NCBI RefSeq assembly: GCF_000763805.1
Contig: NZ_JRKS01000002.1
Location: 94,775 to 158,774 of the forward strand
DNA length: 64,000 nucleotides
Source of the DNA: Paracoccus sphaerophysae
Lineage (GTDB): Bacteria > Pseudomonadota > Alphaproteobacteria > Rhodobacterales > Rhodobacteraceae
Direction of reading: 5' to 3'
The notes beneath the pieces were generated by a model that saw nothing but the letters and a program-made list of their open reading frames with translations, had not been told where the DNA came from and searched no databases. The position numbers and the translations under genes were made by a program. Below, one piece after another: positions 1 through 7,267 of the stretch (position 1 is its first letter; each line of letters begins with the position of its first letter).

Positions 1-1434
1 CTCGGTCGTCAGCAGCGTCAGCGGAACCGCCTGGTCGGGCTGCAGCGTCAGCGGTTCCAGCTCGGTTTCGACCCGGATCGAGTTGTCGTTCATCACCGAG
101 GCGGTGGACATCTGCCCGATGATGTCGCGGATCAGGCGATCGGCCTCGACCGAATCCAGATGCTCGGCCTGATACAGGTTCTTGTAGATCGTCGCCAGCG
201 AGGCCACCCGGTCCTGCACCGACCGCAGCACCCGCTTGGCATCGGCATCGTCGATCACCCGGCTCTGCATGTTGATGATCGAGGCGATCAGCTGCAGGTT
301 GTTCTTGACCCGGTGGTGAATCTCTTTCAGCAGCACGGTCTTTTCCGCGACGGCTTCCTCCATCGCCGCCTCGTCGCGGATCAGGATGCGGGCCATGTTG
401 TGAAAGGTCTCGCTGACGTCCCGGATCTCTCCGGGCGCGGCGGCCAGAACCGGGGGCGCCACGCTGCGGTCGCCCAGCGCAAAGCGGCGCATCTGGCCGC
501 GCAGTTCGCGGACATGCCGCAGCACCAACCGGTAGACCGCGAAATAGGCCACCGCCAGCGATACCGCCCACAGCGCCAACGGAAACAGGATCGCCGCGAA
601 GCGCGAGACGTTCAGCCCGGCAAAGCCGGTGACCTTCGGGCTCCAGCTGCCCAGCGCATAGACCAGGTCGGGCACCACCGGCACGACCGAAAAGACCCGC
701 GACTCACCGGAATTCGAGATCGCCCGGAACGAGCTGTCCGACAGCGCCACCAGCGAGGCCAGCGACTGTCCCTGCGGCAGGATCGGCGTCGGGTCCTCTT
801 CGTCGCCCATCGCCCCGGACAGGGCCTGGCCGTCGCGGTTGAAGGTCACGATGCGCGCGCCCTCGGCCCAATAGACCGACGAGTGGGTGGACCGCAGCAG
901 GTCCTGCGACAGCGACAGCGCGACGAAGCCCAGCAGGTCGCGGTCGCGATACAGCGGCTGCGACACGGCGACGATGGCCTGGCCGGACATCAGCCCGCGC
1001 TGCGCGGCGGTGATCTGCGTGCGGGGCGACTCCAGGAAGCTCTGGAAATGCTGCGAGCCGCTGACATCGACCACTTGGCCGGTCGATGAACAGACCGTCT
1101 TGCCCTCGACCGAGGTGAAGCCGGCATAGACGAAGGTCGCGCTGCGCTGGACGTATTGCCGCATCATCTCGGAACAGGCCGCCGGATCGTCGAGCAGGGT
1201 CAGGATCGACGCGCCCAGCGCGTCGGCGGTGCCGATGGCGCCCTGCAACAACGCGCGTTCGCCTGCTGCGGCGGCCGCCGTCCGCCCCTGCAGGGCGATC
1301 TCGGTGGACCGTTCCGCCTCGCGCGACAGATGCAGGGTCTGTATGATCGAGATCAAGCCGATCGGCAGGATCGCGACGGTCAGCAGCAATCCCAGCCGGA
1401 ACCCGAGCTTGCCGGTAATGCCCGCGCCACGCAC
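1..1434 (-). CDS. Sensor histidine kinase, HisKA_2 type, general stress response (C-terminus cut by window edge)
   Basis: The first 478 codons are present; the rest lies outside the window. An N-terminal membrane segment (about residues 9-30) is followed by a periplasmic-type sensor region, a second membrane segment near residue 275, a HAMP-like linker, and a HisKA_2 H-box reading EIHHRVKNNLQLIASIINMQ with the phosphoacceptor His. The ATPase domain is cut. Kinases with this H-box commonly phosphorylate PhyR-type regulators, and phyR lies 2 kb away, so a role upstream of PhyR is likely but inferred. The GTG start at 1434 lies six bases after the stop of the sigma gene and is in the same frame as it, so translational coupling is likely. 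The membrane topology is judged by eye. Confidence 0.85.
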   Translation of the reverse strand, partial: MRGAGITGKLGFRLGLLLTVAILPIGLISIIQTLHLSREAERSTEIALQGRTAAAAAGERALLQGAIGTADALGASILTLLDDPAACSEMMRQYVQRSATFVYAGFTSVEGKTVCSSTGQVVDVSGSQHFQSFLESPRTQITAAQRGLMSGQAIVAVSQPLYRDRDLLGFVALSLSQDLLRSTHSSVYWAEGARIVTFNRDGQALSGAMGDEEDPTPILPQGQSLASLVALSDSSFRAISNSGESRVFSVVPVVPDLVYALGSWSPKVTGFAGLNVSRFAAILFPLALWAVSLAVAYFAVYRLVLRHVRELRGQMRRFALGDRSVAPPVLAAAPGEIRDVSETFHNMARILIRDEAAMEEAVAEKTVLLKEIHHRVKNNLQLIASIINMQSRVIDDADAKRVLRSVQDRVASLATIYKNLYQAEHLDSVEADRLIRDIIGQMSTASVMNDNSIRVETELEPLTLQPDQAVPLTLLTTE

Positions 1435-1440
1435 CGGCGC

Positions 1441-2034
1441 CTACCGCGAAACCGGATGGTTCACCGCCATGACTGCCAGCGTCGAAGCGTCCGTCATGTC
1501 CAGTTCTTCGCCCTCGGCCATGTGCAGCAGCTCGGCCAGCCGCCGGCGGCCGCGGTTGGCGCGCGACTTGACGGTGCCGACCGCCACCCCGGTCATCGCG
1601 GCGGCCTCTTCATAGGAAAAGCCGGACCCGCCGACCAGGATCAGCGCCTCGCGCTGTTCGTCCGGCAGCTGCAGCAACGCCGCCTTGAAGTCGTTCATTG
1701 CCAGCCGGCCGTCATGTTCGGGGCGCGTCGCCTGGCGCGCAGCATGGATGCCGTCGCTGTCGCTGACCTCGCGCCGGGTCTTGCGGCGGGCGGAATAGAA
1801 GGTGTTGCGCAGGATGGTGAACAGCCAGGCGCGCAGGTTGGTGCCGGGCTGGAACTTCTCGATGTTGGTCCACGCCTTGACGATAGTGTCCTGCACCAGG
1901 TCGTCGGCGGACGCGCCGTCGCGGGTCAGCGACAGTGCAAAGGCCCGCAGGGCGGGCAGGTGATCGACCAGTTCATCACGCGGGTTGGCGCCGGACAGCG
2001 CCTTGTTGTCTGCCGATGCTGTCATGGGGATCAT
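1441..2034 (-). CDS. ecfG: RNA polymerase sigma factor, EcfG family (general stress response)
   Basis: A 197-residue ECF sigma factor. Sigma region 2 covers about residues 25-95 (with LVQDTIVKAW and NLRAWLFTILRNTFYS) and region 4 about residues 120-180 (ALLQLPDEQREALILVGGSG, then the helix-turn-helix YEEAAAMTGVAVGTVKSRANRG). There is no C-terminal extension. The ATG overlaps the nepR stop (ATGA). Linkage to nepR, phyR and a HisKA_2 kinase identifies it as EcfG, which directs transcription of stress genes when PhyR~P sequesters NepR. The promoter upstream of nepR matches the sequence this family recognises, so the operon is probably autoregulated. Confidence 0.92.
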   Translation of the reverse strand: MIPMTASADNKALSGANPRDELVDHLPALRAFALSLTRDGASADDLVQDTIVKAWTNIEKFQPGTNLRAWLFTILRNTFYSARRKTRREVSDSDGIHAARQATRPEHDGRLAMNDFKAALLQLPDEQREALILVGGSGFSYEEAAAMTGVAVGTVKSRANRGRRRLAELLHMAEGEELDMTDASTLAVMAVNHPVSR

Positions 2035-2177
2035 TCCTGCTCGCGCAGGCGTTCGAGCAGCATGAGGAAGCGATCAGGGACCTCCTGCGACGTCTCCTGC
2101 TCGTATACGCGCCGCAGATTCTCGTCGATCTGCTTTTCTAGGGCGGCGCGCTTTCTTTCTTCCCGCCTCGTGTTCAT
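2031..2177 (-). CDS. nepR: Anti-sigma factor NepR
   Basis: A 48-residue protein. It has a basic N-terminus (about residues 4-11) and the NepR core IDENLRRVYEQ (residues 17-27) followed by EVPDRFLMLLERLREQE to the C-terminus. These are the two helices that hold EcfG or, under stress, bind the sigma-like domain of phosphorylated PhyR. Its TGA overlaps the ATG of ecfG in an ATGA, so anti-sigma and sigma are made in a coupled way. It is short enough to be missed by automatic gene calling, but the core motif and position leave little doubt. Confidence 0.9.
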   Translation of the reverse strand: MNTRREERKRAALEKQIDENLRRVYEQETSQEVPDRFLMLLERLREQE

Positions 2178-2216
2178 TTAATTGTTTATCCCGGAAATCT
2201 TGTGTGCACGTTGCCC

Positions 2217-2241
2217 AACCGCTACAGCACGTCAAGGTTCC
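2217..2241 (-). promoter_or_regulatory. EcfG-type promoter of nepR-ecfG
   Basis: On the minus strand there is GGAAC (2241-2237), 17 bases, then GTT (2219-2217). This is the consensus GGAAC-N16/17-GTT recognised by EcfG sigma factors in alphaproteobacteria. It lies about 40 bases upstream of the nepR start, which implies positive autoregulation. No equally good match was found facing phyR. Confidence 0.75.
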
Positions 2242-2269
2242 CCAACAGGGACGATTTTTGAGGAATACC

Positions 2270-3073
2270 ATGTCCGCTGCTGATCTTGCTCAATCCATCG
2301 GCCGCGAGCTGCCCTATCTGCGCCGCTACGCGCGCGCCCTGACCGGCAGCCAGACCGCTGGCGACAATTACGCCGCCGCAACGCTGGAAGCGATCCTGTC
2401 GGATCGCAGCCTGATGAGTGACAACGACACGCGAATCGGGCTGTTCCGCACGTTTCACGCGATCTGGCAAAGCTCGGGCCAGCCGGTCGCCAGCGAGGAC
2501 CAGTCGGGGCGCGAGGCTGCGGCCCAGGGCCACCTGCGCGGCCTGACCGCGAACTCGCGCGAGGCGCTGCTGCTGCGCACGATCGAGGAGCTGCGCTATG
2601 ACCAGATCGCGCAGATCATGCAGGTCGACCAGGACGAGGCCGAAGAGCTGGTCCAGATCGCCCTGAACGAGATGGGCCGCGCCATCCGCGGCCGGGTGAT
2701 GATCATCGAGGATGAGACGATCATCGCCATGGACCTCAAGGGCATCGTCCAGGCGATGGGCCACGAGGTCACCGGCATCGCCCGCACCCACACCGCCGCG
2801 ATTGAACTCGCCGGCGACCGCCGTCCCGACCTGATCCTGGCCGACATCCAGCTGGCCGACGGGTCGTCGGGGATCGACGCGGTGAACGAGCTGCTGGGCA
2901 GCCTCGGCGATCTGCCGGTGATCTTCATCACCGCCTTCCCGGAACGCCTGCTGACCGGCGACCGGCCGGAACCGGCCTTCCTGATCTCCAAGCCCTATTC
3001 CGAGGAACAGGTCCGCTCGGCGGTGTCGCAGGCGATGTTCTTCGCCTCTACCGACGGTCTGGGCGTCGCCTGA
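2270..3073 (+). CDS. phyR: Response regulator PhyR, anti-anti-sigma factor
   Basis: A 267-residue protein with an N-terminal sigma-like domain (about residues 5-135) and a C-terminal receiver domain (about 141-265). Receiver features include the acidic pair E147/D148, phosphoacceptor D192 in LILADIQLADG, the PhyR-type segment FITAFPERLLTG (residues 219-230), and K241 in SKPY. On phosphorylation the sigma-like half opens and captures NepR, freeing EcfG. The ATG at 2270 is chosen over an upstream in-frame GTG (2204) because it gives the family's N-terminus and has AGG just before it. The gene is divergent from nepR-ecfG across a gap of about 90 bases. Confidence 0.95.
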   Translation: MSAADLAQSIGRELPYLRRYARALTGSQTAGDNYAAATLEAILSDRSLMSDNDTRIGLFRTFHAIWQSSGQPVASEDQSGREAAAQGHLRGLTANSREALLLRTIEELRYDQIAQIMQVDQDEAEELVQIALNEMGRAIRGRVMIIEDETIIAMDLKGIVQAMGHEVTGIARTHTAAIELAGDRRPDLILADIQLADGSSGIDAVNELLGSLGDLPVIFITAFPERLLTGDRPEPAFLISKPYSEEQVRSAVSQAMFFASTDGLGVA

Positions 3074-3099
3074 TCCCCAGCCGGCGGACATGACAAAAG

Positions 3100-3130
3100 C
3101 GGCGTCTCCGGGGTCGGGGACGCCGTTTTT
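3100..3130 (+). terminator. Rho-independent terminator of phyR
   Basis: A 10-base-pair stem (3100-3109 with 3116-3125, one G-T pair) and a six-base loop are followed by five T (3126-3130). Four A precede the stem, so it may also serve the convergent carbonic anhydrase gene. Confidence 0.8.
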
Positions 3131-3160
3131 CCCTTGGCTGACACGGGGCCCGCCGGCCGC

Positions 3161-3805
3161 TCAGATCGAGACGAAGCCGCCCTTGCCGTCCAGTGACCAC
3201 AGCTGCCCGTCGCGGATGTCGTGCAGCAGGCCGTGCAGAGACAGTTCGCCCGCCTCGACGGCTGCGGCGACGAAGGGGAAGGTCATCAGGTTGTCCAGCG
3301 AGACCTCGACCGCCGCCCGTTCCAGCGCCGCGATCTGTTCGTCCTCCGGCAGGTGCTTGATCCGCTCATAGCCCGGCCGCAGGATGTCCATCCAGCGCCC
3401 GACAAAGCTGGTCGCCTCGTCCAGTTCCGGCGCGTGGCCGGCGCACATCGCGTGGCAGCCGGCGACGCCGCCGCACTGGCTGTGGCCCATGACGATCAGA
3501 TGCGCGACCTTCAGTTCCTTGACCGCGTATTCCACCGCGGCCGAGGTGCCGTGCTGTTCGCCGTCCGGCGCATAGGCGGGCACCAGGTTGGCGATGTTGC
3601 GGTGGATGAAGAACTCGCCCGTGTCGGCCCCGAAGATCGAGGTGACGTGCACCCGCGAATCGCAGCACGAGATCACCATCGCCCGCGGCCGCTGGCCCTC
3701 GTCGGCCAGCCGGCGATACCAGGCGCGGTTTTCCGTGAAGGCGGTCGCGCGCCAGCCGTGATAGCGCTGGACGAGATACTGGGGCAGCGGACGGGTCGAA
3801 GTCAT
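3161..3805 (-). CDS. Beta-class carbonic anhydrase
   Basis: A 214-residue protein that interconverts CO2 and bicarbonate. The zinc ligands of the beta class are visible: C47 and D49 in SCCDSR, then H108 and C111 in GHSQCGG. The length is normal for bacterial beta enzymes. The ATG at 3805 is chosen over an upstream in-frame ATG (3853) because AGGAGG sits seven bases before it. It is a single gene, convergent with phyR and sharing its terminator region. Confidence 0.95.
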   Translation of the reverse strand: MTSTRPLPQYLVQRYHGWRATAFTENRAWYRRLADEGQRPRAMVISCCDSRVHVTSIFGADTGEFFIHRNIANLVPAYAPDGEQHGTSAAVEYAVKELKVAHLIVMGHSQCGGVAGCHAMCAGHAPELDEATSFVGRWMDILRPGYERIKHLPEDEQIAALERAAVEVSLDNLMTFPFVAAAVEAGELSLHGLLHDIRDGQLWSLDGKGGFVSI

Positions 3806-3953
3806 GGGCGCCTCCTCGCGGGTTTGCCGGTAAGTAGCGGGCAGGTGCGTCAAATTCGAGAGGTTTCCTGCCGCCGCGATAAGGAAATCTTAGCCGCTTG
3901 CGGTCATCTTCTTCGGACGTGTGGGGACACGGGTGTGGAAACGGGGTGACGGG

Positions 3954-4343
3954 ATGGGGAACCTCATGGTTCTGGCCATGCACGAAGCGGTGCTGGTCGA
4001 TACGCGAAGGCTCGGCGAAATCGTCGACGAGCTCGGCGAAACCGCGGCGCAGAACATCATCTGCGCGGCGCTGGAACAACTCGCGGCGGCTCTGGCCGAC
4101 ACGCGAGAGGCGGCGATGGCGGGCGACACCGCGCGCCTGGCCGAGCGGGCCGAGATGCTGTCGCGGCTGGCCTGGCAGGTGGGGCTGACCTCGCTGGCGG
4201 GGGTGGCCATCGACGTGGTGGCCTGCGCGGAACGGCGCGACGCGACCGGCCTTGCCGCGACGCTGGCGCGGCTGATGCGGATCGGCAACCGCTCGCTGAC
4301 CGAGATCTGGGACGGCAGCGGCCCGGGCCCGCTGGTCAGCTGA
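3954..4343 (+). CDS. Small helical protein, Hpt-like fold suspected
   Basis: A roughly 129-residue protein I do not recognise by name. It is almost entirely helical by composition, with an amphipathic core (IVDELGETAAQNIICAALEQ, and later AGDTARLAERAEMLSRLAWQ). This spacing is like histidine phosphotransfer (Hpt) four-helix bundles, but no HxxKG phosphorylation motif is seen; the few His are elsewhere. Start ATGs at 3954, 3966 and 3978 are all possible. Its 3' end overlaps by eight bases the convergent glycosyltransferase gene. A role as a degenerate phosphotransfer or partner-binding domain is only a guess. Confidence 0.6.
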   Translation: MGNLMVLAMHEAVLVDTRRLGEIVDELGETAAQNIICAALEQLAAALADTREAAMAGDTARLAERAEMLSRLAWQVGLTSLAGVAIDVVACAERRDATGLAATLARLMRIGNRSLTEIWDGSGPGPLVS

Positions 4344-4971
4344 CCCGGCCTGCGGATGGCGCGACCCGCAGCCGGGGGTCGCGGGCGGCGCGATCCTCGA
4401 CCCAGGCGGCCTCGGCCGCGAAGTCGTGCGGCACCTGCTCGGCGCTGCGCGACCCGGACAGCGAGCGCGAGGCGAAGAAGTCGAAGCCGTACAGCGTCAG
4501 CGTGGCAAGGGGGGCCTCCAGCAGCAGCCGGATCGCCATGAACCCGGTCGAGGGCGGGGCGCCCAGCTCGTGTTCCAGCGCCTGATAATCGTCCAGCGGG
4601 AACAGGTAGAAGCCCGGGCTGTGCGCGCTGCGCCAGTCCAGCCGCTTGCGCTTGGGCGACATCCACAGGATGCGGCCGGGCGCCAGCCGGGCGCGGTCCG
4701 CCTGCGGCAGCCGCACCGCCAGCGCCAGCCAGTCGGTGCGGGTGCCGTGGCTTTCGGGCGCGGGCATCGGCGCGCGGTTGATCCGGACCACCAGGTCGGC
4801 CGCGTCGATCTGCGCGCCCTGCGTCCCCTCGGCCAGCGACCGCGCATTCCCGACCAGCGCCACCCGCTTGCCGCCCAGCTGGGCCACAAGCTCGGACAGC
4901 GGCACCGACAGCGACCGCAGCATCGGCTCGTTCCGCAGCGTCCTGGCGGCGTAGAAGCGCAGCGGAGTCAT
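4336..4971 (-). CDS. Glycosyltransferase family 29 (sialyltransferase-like) protein
   Basis: A 211-residue protein. The segment KRVALVGNARSLAEG (residues 35-49) followed by IDAADLVVRINRAP is the nucleotide-binding L-sialylmotif-like region of GT29 enzymes. A later STGFMAIRLLLE and LTLYGFDFF match the short-motif region. GT29 members transfer sialic acid or related 2-keto sugars from CMP donors, but the bacterial substrates are mostly unknown. The ATG overlaps the stop of the upstream glycosyltransferase (ATGA), so both probably build the same cell-surface glycan. Confidence 0.75.
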   Translation of the reverse strand: MTPLRFYAARTLRNEPMLRSLSVPLSELVAQLGGKRVALVGNARSLAEGTQGAQIDAADLVVRINRAPMPAPESHGTRTDWLALAVRLPQADRARLAPGRILWMSPKRKRLDWRSAHSPGFYLFPLDDYQALEHELGAPPSTGFMAIRLLLEAPLATLTLYGFDFFASRSLSGSRSAEQVPHDFAAEAAWVEDRAARDPRLRVAPSAGRVS

Positions 4972-6011
4972 CGGAGGCCCTCGTCCAGCAGGCGGCGATA
5001 GACCTGCACGATGGCACGGGCCTCGCCCTCGATGGCGTGATGCGCGACGACATGGGCGCGCGCCGCCAACCCCGCCGCGGCCCGGCCAGCGTCATCCGAC
5101 AGCCAGCGATCCAGCGCCGCGGTCAGCCCCTCGACGTCGTCGCGCGCGACCAGCGTGCCGGTTTCGCCGTCGCGGATCAGCGTCTCGTAGGCGCCGACCC
5201 GGGACGCGACCACCGGCACCCCGCAGGCCATCGCCTCGAGCGGGGTGAGCCCGAACCCCTCCCACCGCGCCGGCGCGGCGAACAGGTCCAGCGTCTGATA
5301 ATGGCGCACCACATCCTCCCACGGGATTTCCCCCAGGAAGCGAATGCGGTCGCCCAGCCCGGCGGCGTCGGCGCGCGCGATCAGGCCGTCGGCGAAGGCG
5401 CGGTTGTCCGGCGTGATGCGGCCGGTGAAGATCAGCTGCGCCCGGGGATGGCGCGGGAAGGTCCTCAGCGCTGCTTCGACCAGCAGATCGACGCCCTTCT
5501 GCGCCCGCACCCGGCCAAAGCAGCCGATCAGCACCGCCTCCGGGTCCAGCCCCAGCTGCCGCCGCAGCGCCTCGCGGCGAGGGGCGGGCTGGAAGATCGC
5601 GGTATCCACGCCGTGCAGGATCACCGTGGCCGGCCGCTCCAGATAGGACGCGGCCTGCGGCGAGGTCGCGATCAGCGCGTCCTGCCGCCGGATCAGCCAG
5701 CGGGTGAACCCGGTATGGGCGCGCTGGGCGGCGCTGGTGAACAGCAGCCGATAGCGCCGCCGCAGGAGGTGGCGCAGGATCAGCCCCAGCGCCATCTCGG
5801 TGTTGCGGCGCGCGTGCCAGACCCGCCAGCGGTCGCGCGGCAGGGTGGCGGCGCGGGCCAGCGGGATATGCGGCAGCTCGGCCGGCAGCCCCGGCCCGGT
5901 CGCCACGATGCCGATCATCCGCGCCTGCACCGGGATCAGCCGCACCACCGTCGCGGTGACCCCCGACAGGCGGCGCTTGAGGTTCGGGGCGACGACCTCG
6001 ATCTCAGCCAT
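4968..6011 (-). CDS. GT4 family glycosyltransferase, LPS/core type
   Basis: A 347-residue GT-B enzyme. The C-terminal donor-binding half includes IGCFGRVRAQKGVDLLVEA and the E-x7-E signature in RWEGFGLTPLEAMACGVPVV. The N-terminus starts with MAEIEVVAPNLKRRLSGVTA, typical of a Rhodobacteral LPS-core glycosyltransferase group. The start at 6011 is chosen because the upstream extension lies inside the MFS gene and is not protein-like. It overlaps the MFS gene by eight bases and the GT29-like gene by four. Confidence 0.85.
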   Translation of the reverse strand: MAEIEVVAPNLKRRLSGVTATVVRLIPVQARMIGIVATGPGLPAELPHIPLARAATLPRDRWRVWHARRNTEMALGLILRHLLRRRYRLLFTSAAQRAHTGFTRWLIRRQDALIATSPQAASYLERPATVILHGVDTAIFQPAPRREALRRQLGLDPEAVLIGCFGRVRAQKGVDLLVEAALRTFPRHPRAQLIFTGRITPDNRAFADGLIARADAAGLGDRIRFLGEIPWEDVVRHYQTLDLFAAPARWEGFGLTPLEAMACGVPVVASRVGAYETLIRDGETGTLVARDDVEGLTAALDRWLSDDAGRAAAGLAARAHVVAHHAIEGEARAIVQVYRRLLDEGLR

Positions 6012-7212
6012 GCGCCGGGTCCGTGGCCGGGGGCCGGGCGGGGGCCAGCAGGAAGATCGCAAAGCCCAGGATCAGCGGCAGCAGGAAGAACAGGAACAGC
6101 AGCGAATAGGCCTGCGCGGGCGGATAGGCGGCGCTCGCGCTCATGTGCAGCGGGCGCGAGGCGAACTGCATCACCCCCACCCCGCCGATCGACGCCATGT
6201 TCAGCAGGGTCATCCCCCGCCCGACCAGGTGCGGCGCCAGGAACTGCCGGGCATGCGCCATCAGCAGCGTGTAGTTGGTCCCGGTCAGCCCGACCAGCGC
6301 CAGCAGGACGATCGCCGGCCCCAGCCGCCAGCCGGGGGCGAGCCACAGCGCCGCCAGGGTCGCGACCGAGATCGCGTGGCCCGCGATCAGCGCCCGCCGC
6401 GCGCTGCCGGCCAGCCGCACCAGCGGCCCGGCGGCGAGGTTGCCGACCACCATCGCCAGCCCCATCGCCAGCGTTGCGCGGCCGACCATCACGTCGTCGG
6501 CGCCGAACACCTCGTGCAGATAGGGCGAGGCCCACAGCCCCCGGATCGCCGCCGAGGCCGCGTAGCTGACGAAGATCAGCGGCAGCATCAGCCGGATCGC
6601 GGGCAGCGTGAACAGCTCGCCCACCCGGCCGCGGGGCGGGCCGTCGTGATGCACCGGATCGCGCACCGTGACCGCCAGCAGGGCCGCCACCGCCAGCGTG
6701 ACGCCCACCAGCAGCCACAGCGCCGGCCGCCAGCCGATGGCGTGAATCAGCGAGACCAGCGGCGCCGCGCCCAGGATGTTGCCGGCCGACCCGAGCCCCA
6801 CCATCGCCCCGGTCAGCATGCCGAATTTCGCCGGCGGATGGTCGTGGGCAAAGATGTAATAGGCCGCCATCAACGCCGGCGCGCAGCCGATCCCGATCAG
6901 CGCCATCGCGACGTGCAGGTGCCAGGGCGCGGTGGCCATCGCAAAGACCGCGGCGCCGCCGCCGCCGCCGACCGCGAGCGACACCGCCGCCGTCAGCCGC
7001 GGCCCGATCCGGTCCAGCGCCCAGCCGACCGGCAGCTGCATCAGCGCAAAGGACAGGAACCACATCCCCGACGACAGCGCGAGATCGCCCGGCGTCGCCC
7101 CCAATTCCTCAAGCAGGGTCGAGCTGAGCACCGCGAGGAAGGCGCGGTAGAACTGGCTGAGCGTATAGCCCAGCGTCAGCGCGATGATCCCTGCGTTCAG
7201 AAAGCTCGACAT
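6004..7212 (-). CDS. MFS transporter
   Basis: A 402-residue inner-membrane protein with about 12 hydrophobic segments and the loop 2-3 signature in the form GWALDRIGPR (about residues 63-72). A glycine run GGGGG lies in membrane segment 3. It is the first gene of a three-gene unit with two glycosyltransferases, which are probably not functionally tied to it. The substrate cannot be read from the sequence. GAGGCGGGA precedes the ATG. Confidence 0.85.
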   Translation of the reverse strand: MSSFLNAGIIALTLGYTLSQFYRAFLAVLSSTLLEELGATPGDLALSSGMWFLSFALMQLPVGWALDRIGPRLTAAVSLAVGGGGGAAVFAMATAPWHLHVAMALIGIGCAPALMAAYYIFAHDHPPAKFGMLTGAMVGLGSAGNILGAAPLVSLIHAIGWRPALWLLVGVTLAVAALLAVTVRDPVHHDGPPRGRVGELFTLPAIRLMLPLIFVSYAASAAIRGLWASPYLHEVFGADDVMVGRATLAMGLAMVVGNLAAGPLVRLAGSARRALIAGHAISVATLAALWLAPGWRLGPAIVLLALVGLTGTNYTLLMAHARQFLAPHLVGRGMTLLNMASIGGVGVMQFASRPLHMSASAAYPPAQAYSLLFLFFLLPLILGFAIFLLAPARPPATDPAHG

Positions 7213-7267
7213 TCCCGCCTCATCCTCGGCCCCAGCTCGCGGGGTAACCGGTCCTGCACCCCGCCGG

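Noticed and set aside
2193..2212. An EcfG promoter facing phyR
   Set aside because: GGAAA and GTT occur, but the spacing is only 12 bases and the -35 lacks its C.
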